Position numbers and translations under genes: made by a program
Assembly: GCA_003161255.1 (NCBI GenBank)
Contig: PMOQ01000011.1
Coordinates: forward strand, 1 to 38,469
Length of the DNA stretch: 38,469 nt
Source of the DNA: Acidimicrobiaceae bacterium
Lineage (GTDB): Bacteria > Actinomycetota > Acidimicrobiia > Acidimicrobiales > RAAP-2
Direction of reading: 5' to 3'
The notes under the pieces: generated by a model
Database searches by the model: none
Seen by the model: the letters and a program-made list of their open reading frames with translations, nothing else
Told to the model about the DNA's origin: nothing
Shown: positions 29,839 through 38,469 of the stretch, piece after piece
Position numbering within the stretch: the first letter of the stretch is position 1
Layout: every line of letters starts with the position of its first letter

Positions 29839-32661
29839 ATGGCCATCGCCCCGCAGCGAGTTGGAATCGGCATCCGTCGACACTTCACCACCGAGGGCAT
29901 CCACCCCTACGACGAGGTCCGTTGGGAGCTCCGCGAAGCGCGGATTACCGACTACCGCAACGGCGCGGTCGCGTTCGAGCAGCTGGGCGTCGAGGTGCCG
30001 GCGACGTGGAGCGTGAACGCCACCAACATCCTCGCCCAGAAGTACTTCCGGGGAACGCTCGGGACCCCCGAGCGCGAGCACTCCTTGAGGCAGGTCATCG
30101 ATCGCGTCGTGGACACCATCACCACCTGGGGAGCCCAGGACGGGTACTTCGCCGACGAGGAGGAGGCCCGCGTCTACAGCGACGAGCTGAAGCACCTGAT
30201 CCTCCACCAAAAGGCGGCGTTCAACTCACCGGTGTGGTTCAACATCGGCGTTGCCGGTGTGCCTCAGCAGGCGTCGGCGTGCTTCATCTTGTCCGTCGAC
30301 GACTCGATGGACTCGATCCTCAACTGGTACACGGAGGAGGGCACGATCTTCAAGGGCGGCTCCGGTGCCGGCGTCAACCTGTCGCGGATCCGCTCGTCCC
30401 AGGAGCTCTTGAAGGGCGGCGGCACCGCGTCGGGGCCGGTGAGCTTCATGAGGGGCGCCGACGCGTCCGCCGGCACGATCAAATCGGGCGGCAAGACGCG
30501 CCGCGCCGCGAAGATGGTGATCCTCGACTCGGACCACCCCGATGTCGAGGACTTCATCTGGTGCAAGGCGCTCGAGGAGCGCAAGGCGAGGGTGTTGCGC
30601 GACGCCGGGTTCGACATGGACCTCGACGGCACCGACAGCTACTCGATCCAGTACCAGAACGCCAACAACTCGGTCCGCGTCACCGACGCCTTCATGGAGG
30701 CGGTGATCGACGACCGCGATTGGCACCTCACCGCGCGGACGGACGGCTCGGTCGTCCGGACGGTGTCGGCGCGGGACCTCTTCCGCCAGATCTCCCACGC
30801 GGCATGGGAGTGCGCCGACCCGGGCATGCAGTTCGACACCACGATCAACGAGTGGCATACCGCGCCCAACGAGGGCCGCATCAACGGATCCAACCCGTGT
30901 TCGGAGTACATGCACCTCGACAACTCGGCGTGCAACCTGGCCAGCTTGAACCTGATGAAGTTCCTGAACGACGACGACAGTTTCGACACCGAGTCGTTCA
31001 AGGCGGCGGTGCAGGTCCTCTTCACCGGCCAGGAGATCCTGGTCGGCAACGCCGACTACCCGACCGACAGCATCGCGGACACCTCCCGGCTGTTCCGCCA
31101 GCTCGGCATCGGCTACGCCAACCTCGGCGCGCTGCTCATGGCCAAGGGCCTGCCGTATGACTCCGACGAGGGTCGGGCCTGGGCGGCGGCCATCACTGCG
31201 TTGATGACCGGCCAGGCCTACGCGACCTCGGCCCGCACGGCCGCTCGGATGGGCCCGTTCGTCGGGTTCCACAACAACGTCGATGCGATGCTCGGCGTCC
31301 TGCGCAAGCACCAGGCCGCTGCGGCCAAGATCGACGAGGAGCTGGTCCCCTTCGAGCTGCTCTCGGCGGCCCAGGAGGCGTGGGACGAGGCCGTCGAGGT
31401 GGCCGAGCACTCGGGTGTGCGCAATTCCCAGGCCAGCGTGCTCGCGCCGACCGGGACCATCGCTCTGCTCATGGACTGCGACACCACCGGGGTCGAGCCC
31501 GACCTCGGGCTGGTCAAGACGAAGAAGCTGGTCGGTGGCGGGTCGATGTCGATCGTCAACCAGACCGTGCCCCGGGCGCTGCGCCAGCTCGGGTACGCGG
31601 AATCCCAGGTGGCCGACATGATCGCCCACATCGACGAGCACAAGACGATCGTCGGCGCCCCGCACCTCTCGGCGGCCCACCTGGCCGTGTTCGCATGTTC
31701 GATGGGTGACAACACGATCCACTACTCGGGCCACGTGCGGATGATGGGTGCGGTCCAGCCGTTCATCAGCGGGGCCATCTCGAAGACGGTCAACCTTCCA
31801 GAAGACGTGAGTGTCGAAGACGTCGAGCAGCTCCACATCGACGCGTGGCGTCTGGGTCTGAAGGCCGTCGCCGTCTATCGGGACAATTGCAAGGTGGCCC
31901 AGCCCCTCTCGACCACCAAGAAGGCGGTCACCGGTGGGGATCTCGCTCCGGCGGGATCCGAGGCCGAGGCTCACACCCGGGAGTTGACCGACAGGGTGGC
32001 CGAGCTCGAGTCGGCACTCGCTCGCGAGCGCAAGATCAAGTCTGACCCGGTGGTCGTCGGTGCGATCCGGGAGCGCTTGCCCCGCCGGCGGGCGTCGAGG
32101 ACCTGCGCGTTCCGCGTTGCGGACTGCGAGGGCTACGTCACCGTCGGTGAGTACGAGGACGGACGCCCAGGCGAGGTCTTCATCAAGGTGTCGAAGCAGG
32201 GTTCGACCCTGGCCGGAATCATGGACGCCTTCTCCATCTCCATCAGCCTCGGGCTCCAGCACGGCGTGCCACTCGCGACCTACATCGAGAAGTACTCGGC
32301 CATGAAGTTCGAGCCGGCCGGTCTCACTGACGACCCGGATCTCCGGCTGGCGTCCAGCCTGGTCGACTACATCTTCCGTCGGCTCGCGCTCGACTACCTC
32401 TCCTACGAGGAGCGTCTCGACCTGGGCGTCCTGTCGGTCTCCGAGCGGACCCAGCCGACCCTTCCCGGTGTCGAGGAGAGCGCGACGCTCTCGGTCAACC
32501 TCGGCGAGGACCGCATCACGCCCGCCTCGGCGGTCAACCAGCCATTGGCCCGGGCGGAACAGCGCGACGCGCCGTTCTGCTACAGCTGCGGCGACGCCAT
32601 GCAGCGAGCCGGGTCTTGCTATGTCTGCACGACCTGCGGCACGACCAGCGGCTGCTCGTAG
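29839..32661 (+). CDS. nrdJ: class II (B12-dependent) ribonucleotide reductase
   Basis: A 940-residue adenosylcobalamin-dependent ribonucleoside-diphosphate reductase. 'NSPVWFN' near 130, redox Cys148 (SACF), 'GSGAGVNLS', the catalytic N-x-C-x-E (Asn352, Cys354, Glu356) and 'SVLAPTGTIALLMDCDT' are the class II landmarks. The C-terminal tail has a Cys-rich zinc-binding/redox segment (CYSCG ... CYVCTTCG). It makes deoxyribonucleotides for DNA synthesis without oxygen dependence. The ATG at 29839 follows AGAGGAGA at 29824-29830. The gene stands alone, without a nrdR or a second reductase nearby, behind its own promoter and a long leader. Confidence 0.97.
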   Translation: MAIAPQRVGIGIRRHFTTEGIHPYDEVRWELREARITDYRNGAVAFEQLGVEVPATWSVNATNILAQKYFRGTLGTPEREHSLRQVIDRVVDTITTWGAQDGYFADEEEARVYSDELKHLILHQKAAFNSPVWFNIGVAGVPQQASACFILSVDDSMDSILNWYTEEGTIFKGGSGAGVNLSRIRSSQELLKGGGTASGPVSFMRGADASAGTIKSGGKTRRAAKMVILDSDHPDVEDFIWCKALEERKARVLRDAGFDMDLDGTDSYSIQYQNANNSVRVTDAFMEAVIDDRDWHLTARTDGSVVRTVSARDLFRQISHAAWECADPGMQFDTTINEWHTAPNEGRINGSNPCSEYMHLDNSACNLASLNLMKFLNDDDSFDTESFKAAVQVLFTGQEILVGNADYPTDSIADTSRLFRQLGIGYANLGALLMAKGLPYDSDEGRAWAAAITALMTGQAYATSARTAARMGPFVGFHNNVDAMLGVLRKHQAAAAKIDEELVPFELLSAAQEAWDEAVEVAEHSGVRNSQASVLAPTGTIALLMDCDTTGVEPDLGLVKTKKLVGGGSMSIVNQTVPRALRQLGYAESQVADMIAHIDEHKTIVGAPHLSAAHLAVFACSMGDNTIHYSGHVRMMGAVQPFISGAISKTVNLPEDVSVEDVEQLHIDAWRLGLKAVAVYRDNCKVAQPLSTTKKAVTGGDLAPAGSEAEAHTRELTDRVAELESALARERKIKSDPVVVGAIRERLPRRRASRTCAFRVADCEGYVTVGEYEDGRPGEVFIKVSKQGSTLAGIMDAFSISISLGLQHGVPLATYIEKYSAMKFEPAGLTDDPDLRLASSLVDYIFRRLALDYLSYEERLDLGVLSVSERTQPTLPGVEESATLSVNLGEDRITPASAVNQPLARAEQRDAPFCYSCGDAMQRAGSCYVCTTCGTTSGCS

Positions 32662-32703
32662 CCACCCGTGGCGGCCGCATGGGCCCGCTGACAAAATGAC
32701 TCG

Positions 32704-33565
32704 ATGGCGGCGCCCGAACGGCTGACCCTCGCCGACGGTCGTGTCCTCGACGTTCGGGTGAGCGGTCCGGCCGATGGCATGCCGCTCGTCTTCCATCACG
32801 GGACGCCGGGGTCTCGAGCCGCGTTCCGCGGCATCGAGCGGGCCGCCCATGCACGGGGACTGCGGGTCGTCACCACCTCACGCCCCGGTTATGGAGGCTC
32901 GACCCGCCTGGCTGGACGCGCCGTTGTCGATGTCGTCTCGGACACGGGGGCCGTGCTCGCAGGGATCGACGCCGAGCGTTGTCTGCCCGCATGCATTGGC
33001 GTGCGCGGCTCGTCTCGACGCGGCCGCAGCGGTGCTGGTCATCGCCGGGGTCGCCCCCTATCGGGCCGAGGGTCTCGAATGGCTGGGCGGCATGGGCGAG
33101 GAGAACCTCACCGAATTCGGGGCGGCCACTGCGGGAGAACAGGCCCTTCGTTCCTATCTCGACGGTATGGGCGAGCACCTGAAGGAGGCGACGGTGGCCC
33201 ACATCATTTCGTCGCTCGACACCTTGCTGCCCGACGTTGACGTCGCGGTGTTGACCGACGAGTTCGGCGAGGACATGGCAGCCGCCTTCCGTGAGGCTCT
33301 TCGGATCGGGATTGATGGCTGGCTCGACGATGACCTGGCGTTCGTCGAGGAGTGGGGCTTCGACCTGAGCGAGATCGACGTGCCGACGAGCGTGTGGCAG
33401 GGCAGCGAGGACCTGATGGTGCCATTCGCCCATGGCCGGTGGCTGGCGACCCACGTCCCGGGCGTCTCAGCCCACCTCGAGCAGGGGCAGGGTCACCTAT
33501 GCATCGCATTGGGCTCGCTTGACCGGATGCTCGACGAACTCATCGATGCGGGCGACGGGGGGTAG
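32704..33565 (+). pseudogene. alpha/beta hydrolase disrupted at the nucleophile elbow
   Basis: The first part reads in one frame (from 32704: '[13 protein letters not shown]', '[12 protein letters not shown]') and the remainder in another to a stop at 33563-33565 ('[10 protein letters not shown]', '[13 protein letters not shown]', 'GQGHLC'). The switch lies at about 32985-33000, directly after 'DAERCLP' in the first frame. The Gly-x-Ser-x-Gly loop that normally precedes '[10 protein letters not shown]' is missing altogether. This fits a deletion of about 20-26 bases (two modulo three) that removes the nucleophile and shifts the frame; a sequencing error is possible. The acid (Asp in SED) and base (His in GQGH) residues remain. 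Without the elbow the gene is probably inactive. Confidence 0.8.
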
Positions 33566-33603
33566 GCGAGCACCAGCGCCAACGTGGCGCTCGAGACCCG
33601 AAT

Positions 33604-33639
33604 AGAGGAGAGGGAGGCCCGTGGGCCTCCCTCTCCTCT
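33604..33639. terminator. 17-bp perfect hairpin, bidirectional terminator
   Basis: AGAGGAGAGGGAGGCCC (33604-33620) and its exact complement (33623-33639) leave a two-base spacer, so the real loop is at least four bases. It lies between the ends of two convergent genes (stops at 33565 and 33671) and should stop transcription from both sides. It is the strongest hairpin in the window. Confidence 0.85.
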
Positions 33640-33670
33640 CTGGGCGGGATTCTGGGTCCGGGGGGGGAGC

Positions 33671-34858
33671 TCAAGCGGTGGCGCTCGACCCGTTCCCGCC
33701 GTGCTGGAGCGAAGTCAGTAGGGAGACGATCTCGTTTGAGGGGATCGAAAAGCCGATGTTCTGGGAACTGGTGCCGTTGGAGCTGTCACCCGCGCCGGCG
33801 GTGTTCATGCCGATGACCTGGCCCGCCGAATCGATCAGCGGCCCGCCCGAGTTGCCGGGATTGATCGCCGCATCGGTCTGGAACAGCCCGTTCAGCGTCT
33901 CGGTGTTGCCCGAGTCGTCTTCGGCCGTGATGGTGCGGTGCTCCGCCGAGATGATCCCGGTCGTCACGGTCGGGCTCGAGCCGAGGGCCAGGGCATTGCC
34001 GATCGCCACGACAGAGTCGCCGACGCTGACCGTGGAGGAGTCACCGAAGGTCACCGTCGGCAGTCCGCTCACCCCTTCGATCTGGAGCAGGGCCACGTCG
34101 TCGGTCGGATCGGTTCCGACCAGCTTCGCGACGTAGGACTTGGAGGAGCCGTTGAACGTAACCGAGATCGAGGTGGCTCCGTCGATCACGTGGTTGTTGG
34201 TGATGACCTCACCCGACGAGGTGATGATCATCCCGGTTCCTTCGAGGGTCTCTTCTTCTTCGAACCCACCGCCGTTGCTCCCCCCGAATCCGCCTCCGGA
34301 CTGGTCGACGACCACCTTGGAGGTCACCGAAACGACGGCCGGGTCGACCTTGGCCGCGATAGCGGCGACGCTGGTCGTCTGTTGGCTGGCGAGGTTCGAG
34401 CTGGCGACGTGCACCACGGTGCCCGAGTCCCCGGAACCGCCGAATGCGGTGACCAGGCCACCGCCGAGACCCCCGCCGACGAGCGCTGCGATCCCAACGA
34501 GGGTGGCTGCCCTGCGCGAGCGGCCTCGCACCCGGGACGGGTCCGTCTGCGCGGCCATCGGGGCCTCGGCGGCCCCGGCGCGCAACCCGAAGGGGCCTCC
34601 GGGGGCGGTGGCCGGCGGTGCCCATGGAATCGATCCTGCGGCCGCCGGCCAGGGGGAGTCGACGGGTGCAGATGGGCCTGACCCAACGGCCGGCACCGGG
34701 GGGGCCGGTGTGCCGACCGTTGGGTCGAGGACGGGCGTCGGCGAGGCGGAGGACGTCGCCGGCGCATCGGTGGGCGATTCGGGGCCCGAAGACACGGGGG
34801 AGGGGGATGCCTCGGGCGATGAGGGGAACAGTTCGGGGTTTGGGTGTTGCTCGTTCAT
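33671..34858 (-). CDS. HtrA-like trypsin-fold serine protease without PDZ domain
   Basis: A 395-residue membrane-anchored protease. A Pro/Ser/Ala-rich cytoplasmic segment of about 115 residues precedes one membrane helix (about 118-140), a linker and the protease domain. The triad is His223 (TNNHVI), Asp253 or Asp254 (TDDVALL) and Ser337 (GNSGG). The chain ends 58 residues after the Ser, directly after the barrel, so the usual C-terminal PDZ domain is absent. It likely acts in envelope protein quality control. The ATG at 34858 has AGGA nearby; the frame is open upstream to 34987 without family-like content. It may equally be a signalling protease. Confidence 0.9.
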   Translation of the reverse strand: MNEQHPNPELFPSSPEASPSPVSSGPESPTDAPATSSASPTPVLDPTVGTPAPPVPAVGSGPSAPVDSPWPAAAGSIPWAPPATAPGGPFGLRAGAAEAPMAAQTDPSRVRGRSRRAATLVGIAALVGGGLGGGLVTAFGGSGDSGTVVHVASSNLASQQTTSVAAIAAKVDPAVVSVTSKVVVDQSGGGFGGSNGGGFEEEETLEGTGMIITSSGEVITNNHVIDGATSISVTFNGSSKSYVAKLVGTDPTDDVALLQIEGVSGLPTVTFGDSSTVSVGDSVVAIGNALALGSSPTVTTGIISAEHRTITAEDDSGNTETLNGLFQTDAAINPGNSGGPLIDSAGQVIGMNTAGAGDSSNGTSSQNIGFSIPSNEIVSLLTSLQHGGNGSSATA

Positions 34859-35029
34859 GCATTGATCCTGCATGCCAACCCTGAGAGCAGAGCATGAACA
34901 GCGTAAATGTCCTGTATGAAAGAACGATTTCTCTAACGGATCGGTCCAGGAACGAACAGCGAACGGTCCAGAAAGAACCAGAACCAACAGTGGCCAATCG
35001 GCCCGGCGAAGAGTTGCCGCTAGTTGGGT

Positions 35030-36049
35030 TTACGACCGGTCGTCGAGCGCGTATTCGAGGGCAACGAACCCGTTCGAAAGCGCGTATTCGCCCACTCGGA
35101 CCAGCCCGGCCACCTCGCCCAGCTGGTCGAACTCCTCGCGGGAGCGCTCCCGCCCTCCGTAGAGCATCAGCATCAGCAGGTACATGGACGCCAAACCGCG
35201 CGTCACCGCGTCGGCCTCGAAGAGCTGTTCGACGACCAGGATCCGGGTGTTGTTCCTGGCGGCGCTGGCGCAGTTCGCGAGGATGTCGACGGACTTGTCG
35301 TCGGGCCAATCGTGCAGGATCCACGAGAGCAGATACACGTCGGCATCGGGCAGCGGGTCGAAGAAACTGCCGGTCGTGACGTCGGTTCGACCAACCAGGT
35401 TCCGCTCCCCGAGGAACTCCCGGGCCATGACGGACATCCCCTCGAGGTCGAGGATGGTCCCTCGCAGGTGGGGGTGGGCTTCCAAGAGCGCAGCCATGAT
35501 GACGCCCTTGCCGCCGCCGAGGTCGGCCACCTGGTGACGCTCGGACCAGTCATAGACGGTGGCGAGGTCATGGCCGAGCGGCTCGGCATGTTGGGCGAAC
35601 ATGGCGGCCCACGTCGAGCCGAGCTCGCGGTCGGCGGCGAGATCCTCCCAGAACGTCCTGCCATGGATCTCCGGGTAGGCCGCCTGCCCCGTGCGGATGG
35701 AGTCGGGCAGTCGCCAGAAGACCTCGGCTCGGGCTCGGCCCTGCTCGAGGTCGTAGACCGCTCTCAGAGACTCGGCATCATCTGAGCAGAGCAGTCGCCC
35801 GATGTCGGTGAGCTCGAATTGGTCGGTGTCGGTTGCCGCAAGCACGCCTAGGCCGGCCAGGTAGTGCAGCAACGCTCGCGTCGGCGCCTCGGTGCCGTGG
35901 ATTCGCCTGGCGATGTCGGCCGTCTCAGTAACGCCGTCGGCGATCGCGTCCGGGATGCGGAGCGTGGCCGCCGCGCGGATCGCGTATCCGGGGAGCAGGT
36001 TCCCCAATTCCCGGAGCCGACTGCGTGGGTTCGTGCGGGGGTCGGCCAT
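35030..36049 (-). CDS. SAM-dependent O-methyltransferase
   Basis: A 339-residue methyltransferase of the plant-type O-methyltransferase (Methyltransf_2) family. It has an N-terminal winged-helix dimerisation region ('LRIPDAIADGVTETADIAR'), a SAM-binding 'VADLGGGKGV' at about 174, and 'LLSWILHDWPDDK' with the catalytic His about 245. The family methylates phenolic hydroxyls of polyketides, flavonoids and similar compounds. The acceptor here is unknown. The ATG at 36049 is used. It is divergent from the acyl-CoA synthetase with 215 bases between. Confidence 0.9.
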   Translation of the reverse strand: MADPRTNPRSRLRELGNLLPGYAIRAAATLRIPDAIADGVTETADIARRIHGTEAPTRALLHYLAGLGVLAATDTDQFELTDIGRLLCSDDAESLRAVYDLEQGRARAEVFWRLPDSIRTGQAAYPEIHGRTFWEDLAADRELGSTWAAMFAQHAEPLGHDLATVYDWSERHQVADLGGGKGVIMAALLEAHPHLRGTILDLEGMSVMAREFLGERNLVGRTDVTTGSFFDPLPDADVYLLSWILHDWPDDKSVDILANCASAARNNTRILVVEQLFEADAVTRGLASMYLLMLMLYGGRERSREEFDQLGEVAGLVRVGEYALSNGFVALEYALDDRS

Positions 36050-36264
36050 GAGTCCGACAAGTCTGGCAGGCGACCAGGGTCCATTGGTCGGTAGCGCCCA
36101 CCCAAGAAGCTCGGGCGACGGTCAGCCGACGTTTCGGGCAGGTCAGCCGGTTCGCTTGGTACCGTCGACCCGGACTCGAGCACCTCTAGATTGAATGTCG
36201 GCCGCACGGCCGTGGGTACACGAGTGAACAAGGCCTGGGAGAGCGACCTGATGGTGGACGTCCA
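36050..36264. promoter_or_regulatory. divergent control region
   Basis: These 215 bases separate the O-methyltransferase and acyl-CoA synthetase genes and must hold both promoters. No clear consensus pair was found. The plus-strand start at 36265 lacks a strong ribosome-binding site. Confidence 0.3.
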
Positions 36265-37965
36265 ATGCTGAGCTACGACGAGGCGGCGGCCCGGGTGACC
36301 GCGGCGGGCCAGCCCATGGAGATCGTCGACCAGACGATCGCCGACGTGACCTACAAGGTGTTCAAGAACGCCCCGCCGACCTTGCGGGCGGTCTTTGCCA
36401 GCGCCCGAGCCCGGGGTGATCAGACCTTCTTGGTCTACGAGGGTGAGCGGTGGAGTTTCGGAGACGTGATGACCCACGTCGACGCCCTCGGCGCAAGCCT
36501 GGTGGAGCACCTCGGCGTGAAGAAGGGCGACCGGGTTGCCATCGCGATGCGCAACCTGCCCGAATGGGTGATCTCGTTCGCAGCGACGCTGTCGGTCGGG
36601 GCCATCTCGGTCTCTCTCAACGCCTGGTGGACCGAGGACGAGCTTGCCTACGCCATCGAGGACTCCGGCGCCTCCGTCGTGTTGGCCGATCCCGAGCGGG
36701 TCGCCCGCATGACCGAGACGTGCACGCGGCTCGGCGTCAGGGTGATCGCGGTCCGCAGCGCCGACGACGCGGGTGTTCCCGGGGTCGTCGAGCGCTACGA
36801 GGACGTTGTCGAGCTGGGAACGCCAATGCCCAAGGTGGCCATCGACCCCGAAGACGACGCGACCATCCTGTATACGTCGGGCACCACCGGCGCCCCGAAG
36901 GGCGCCGTCTCGCCCCACCGGGCGGTCATCCAGGCGCTGCTGGCCTTCGGGTGTCGCCAGTTCATCGAGCTCGCTCGCGCCGAGGGCCCGCCGGCACAGT
37001 CGGCGACGCCCGCGTACCCGCCAACGCTCATCTTGGCCGTGCCGCTCTTCCACGTGACCGGCTGCATCCCGGTGATGCTGTCGTCATTCGCGACCGGCAT
37101 GAAGCTCGTGATCATGTACCGCTGGGACGCCGAGAAGGCCCTGCAGCTCATCGAGAGCGAACGGGTCACGATATTCGTCGGCGTGCCGACACAGAGCTGG
37201 GACTTGATCGAGTCGCCCAACTTCCACAAGTACGACACCTCGTCGCTCGCATCGATCGCCGGCGGTGGCGCTCCAGCTCCGCCGACCCTGGTGCGCCGGG
37301 TCGACGAGGAGTTCGGCGCGGGGCGTCCGGCCATCGGCTACGGGATGACCGAGACCAATGCCTACGGGCCCGGCAACTCGGGCGACGACTACGTCTCGCA
37401 CCCCTCGAGCGCCGGTCGGGTCGTCCCGATCATGCAGATCGAGGTGCGCGACGGCGACGACAACCCAGTCCCGGCGGGGCAACGGGGCGAGATCTGCTTC
37501 AAGGGCCCCAACCTCATCCGGGGCTATTGGAACCGGCCCGCCGACACCGCCGAGACCATCGTGAAGGGTTGGCTCCGCACCGGCGACATCGGCTACCTGG
37601 ACGCGGACGGCTTCATCTACGTCGAAGACCGGGCGAAGGACATGGTGCTGCGGGGCGGTGAGAACATCTACTCCGCCGAGGTGGAAGCGGCCATCTACGA
37701 GCACCCGGCCGTCTACGAGGCGGCGGTGTTCGGGGTGCCCGACCCGCGGCTCGGCGAAGAGGTGGCAGCGGCGGTGGTGTTGAAGCCCGGCGCCACCCTG
37801 AGCGCCGAGGAGCTGCAGGCACACGTCCGGCAGCGATTGGCCCCCTTCAAGGTCCCGTCCCTGATCACGTTCTCGACCCAGCAGCTCCCACGGAGCGCCA
37901 CCGGAAAGATCTTGAAGCGCGACATTCGGACGTCCCTCTACCCCGACCCCAAGGCGGCGGGCTAG
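36265..37965 (+). CDS. acyl-CoA synthetase (AMP-forming)
   Basis: A 566-residue adenylate-forming enzyme of the ANL superfamily. The phosphate loop 'ILYTSGTTGAPKGAV' is near 202, 'YGMTETN' is the A5 motif, 'RTGDIGYLDADGFIYVEDRAKDMVLRGGENIY' covers A7/A8, and 'RSATGKILKRDI' has the A10 Lys near the end. It activates a fatty or aromatic acid to its CoA thioester via an acyl-adenylate. The chain-length specificity cannot be read off. The ATG at 36265 is used although its ribosome site is poor. The stop shares a CTAG palindrome with that of the convergent next gene. Confidence 0.93.
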   Translation: MLSYDEAAARVTAAGQPMEIVDQTIADVTYKVFKNAPPTLRAVFASARARGDQTFLVYEGERWSFGDVMTHVDALGASLVEHLGVKKGDRVAIAMRNLPEWVISFAATLSVGAISVSLNAWWTEDELAYAIEDSGASVVLADPERVARMTETCTRLGVRVIAVRSADDAGVPGVVERYEDVVELGTPMPKVAIDPEDDATILYTSGTTGAPKGAVSPHRAVIQALLAFGCRQFIELARAEGPPAQSATPAYPPTLILAVPLFHVTGCIPVMLSSFATGMKLVIMYRWDAEKALQLIESERVTIFVGVPTQSWDLIESPNFHKYDTSSLASIAGGGAPAPPTLVRRVDEEFGAGRPAIGYGMTETNAYGPGNSGDDYVSHPSSAGRVVPIMQIEVRDGDDNPVPAGQRGEICFKGPNLIRGYWNRPADTAETIVKGWLRTGDIGYLDADGFIYVEDRAKDMVLRGGENIYSAEVEAAIYEHPAVYEAAVFGVPDPRLGEEVAAAVVLKPGATLSAEELQAHVRQRLAPFKVPSLITFSTQQLPRSATGKILKRDIRTSLYPDPKAAG

Positions 37966-38469
37966 ACCGCCCGCCCGGCGTCCTCCTGGGCCTCGATGGC
38001 CAGGCGGGCGACGATCTGCTGCTCGGTGATGGTCCGTTCGGACCGGGATCTCCCAAGGAAGCTGACCGTCCAGTGCCCGAGGGCGGACACCCGGTTCTTG
38101 AACCCGGTCAGGAAGGTCAGGTGGACCACCAGCCACGCGACCCAGCCGACGAAACCGGCTATCTCGATCCGCCCGATCTTGGCCACGCCCTTGAAGCGGG
38201 CGATCGTGGCCATCGATCCGAGGTCGCGGTAGCGCAACGGTGGCCCGGGTCCGTCGCCACCCTTGGCCCGGCGCCGCACGATCACCCTGGCGGCGTGCGC
38301 GCCCGACTGCATGGCCACCTCGGCGACACCGGGCAGGTCGTCGAGCACCATGAGGTCGCCCACCACGAACACCTCGGGGTGGCCCGGGAGCGAGCAGTCG
38401 GGGAGGACTCGCACCCGGCCGGTCTTGTCGAGGTTTGCGCCCGACTGTTCGGCCAGCGTCTTGCCGAGC
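37962..38469 (-). CDS. ndh: type II NADH dehydrogenase, partial (3' end)
   Basis: The last 168 codons of a gene running off the right end of the window. 'VLPDCSLPGHPEVFVVGDLMVL' is the FAD-binding Gly-Asp motif of NDH-2-type flavoproteins, followed by 'GVAEVAMQSGAHAARVI', 'LGSMATIARFKGVAKIG' and a hydrophobic 'GFVGWVAWLVVHLTFLTGF' membrane-binding segment, as in actinobacterial NDH-2. It transfers electrons from NADH to menaquinone without pumping protons. The N-terminal Rossmann domains are not in the window. The frame has no start near the edge. The stop overlaps the acyl-CoA synthetase stop within the CTAG at 37962-37965. Confidence 0.85.
   Translation of the reverse strand, partial: LGKTLAEQSGANLDKTGRVRVLPDCSLPGHPEVFVVGDLMVLDDLPGVAEVAMQSGAHAARVIVRRRAKGGDGPGPPLRYRDLGSMATIARFKGVAKIGRIEIAGFVGWVAWLVVHLTFLTGFKNRVSALGHWTVSFLGRSRSERTITEQQIVARLAIEAQEDAGRAV

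Noticed and set aside
30226-32850. An 874-residue frame antisense to nrdJ
   Set aside because: It mirrors the codon structure of nrdJ, has no domain, and such long antisense frames are normal at this GC content.
1-38469. CRISPR arrays or insertion sequences
   Set aside because: No regularly spaced repeats, transposase domains or terminal inverted repeats were found in the window.

Overview
The window reads as a chromosomal segment of a high-GC actinobacterium. Pointers are GTG starts and 4-bp start/stop overlaps throughout, a PimB'-type mannosyltransferase, two luciferase-like F420-type oxidoreductases, a ROK glucokinase, an ECF sigma factor with an RskA-like anti-sigma factor, a sortase-E-type LAFTG surface protein and a class II (B12-dependent) ribonucleotide reductase. 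An acidimicrobial or related non-model lineage would fit, but the order cannot be fixed from sequence alone.

Positions 1-8150 look like accessory DNA. A minus-strand series (4931 down to 95) encodes a possible EthD/dimeric-barrel-like protein, an NTF2-like protein, an SDR, an LLM oxidoreductase, an alpha/beta hydrolase and a duplicated DUF4389 membrane protein, partly translationally coupled and resembling a catabolic or tailoring operon. A visibly less GC-rich stretch follows (about 4930-8110). It holds a cupin plus phytanoyl-CoA-dioxygenase-like operon, another NTF2-like gene, a DUF4160/DUF2442 pair and apparent gene debris. It ends exactly at a 42-nt fragment matching the 3' half of a CAT-anticodon tRNA (8109-8150), which looks like an attachment-site scar of an integrated element.

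Positions 8316-19784 carry a SAM methyltransferase, a ferritin-like di-iron protein, and a compact locus around DUF4331. That locus joins the DUF4331 protein, a tiny Tat-signal protein, a histidine-rich protein, TatA, an ECF sigma factor and a membrane anti-sigma factor. Then come a DUF4214-FkbM methyltransferase, a 1023-residue Cna-B/SpaA-like cell-wall protein and a PH/SHOCT membrane protein.

Positions 19833-26693 are a dense plus-strand run. It holds a zinc-ribbon protein, a thioredoxin-like protein and YjbQ, followed by PimB', an SRPBCC protein, glucokinase, an LLM protein, AlaC and a PlsC-type acyltransferase. The second half recalls the envelope-lipid neighbourhood of pimB' in mycobacteria.

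Positions 26695-38469 carry glycerol kinase, a secreted Cys-containing protein, a VOC protein, and nrdJ with a recognisable promoter, an NrdR-box-like palindrome and a structured leader. They continue with an alpha/beta hydrolase broken exactly at its nucleophile elbow, a PDZ-less HtrA-type protease, an O-methyltransferase, an acyl-CoA synthetase and the 3' part of a type II NADH dehydrogenase gene.

The best candidates for something undescribed are the DUF4331/Tat/ECF locus and the tRNA-scar-bounded island with its DUF4160/DUF2442 pair.
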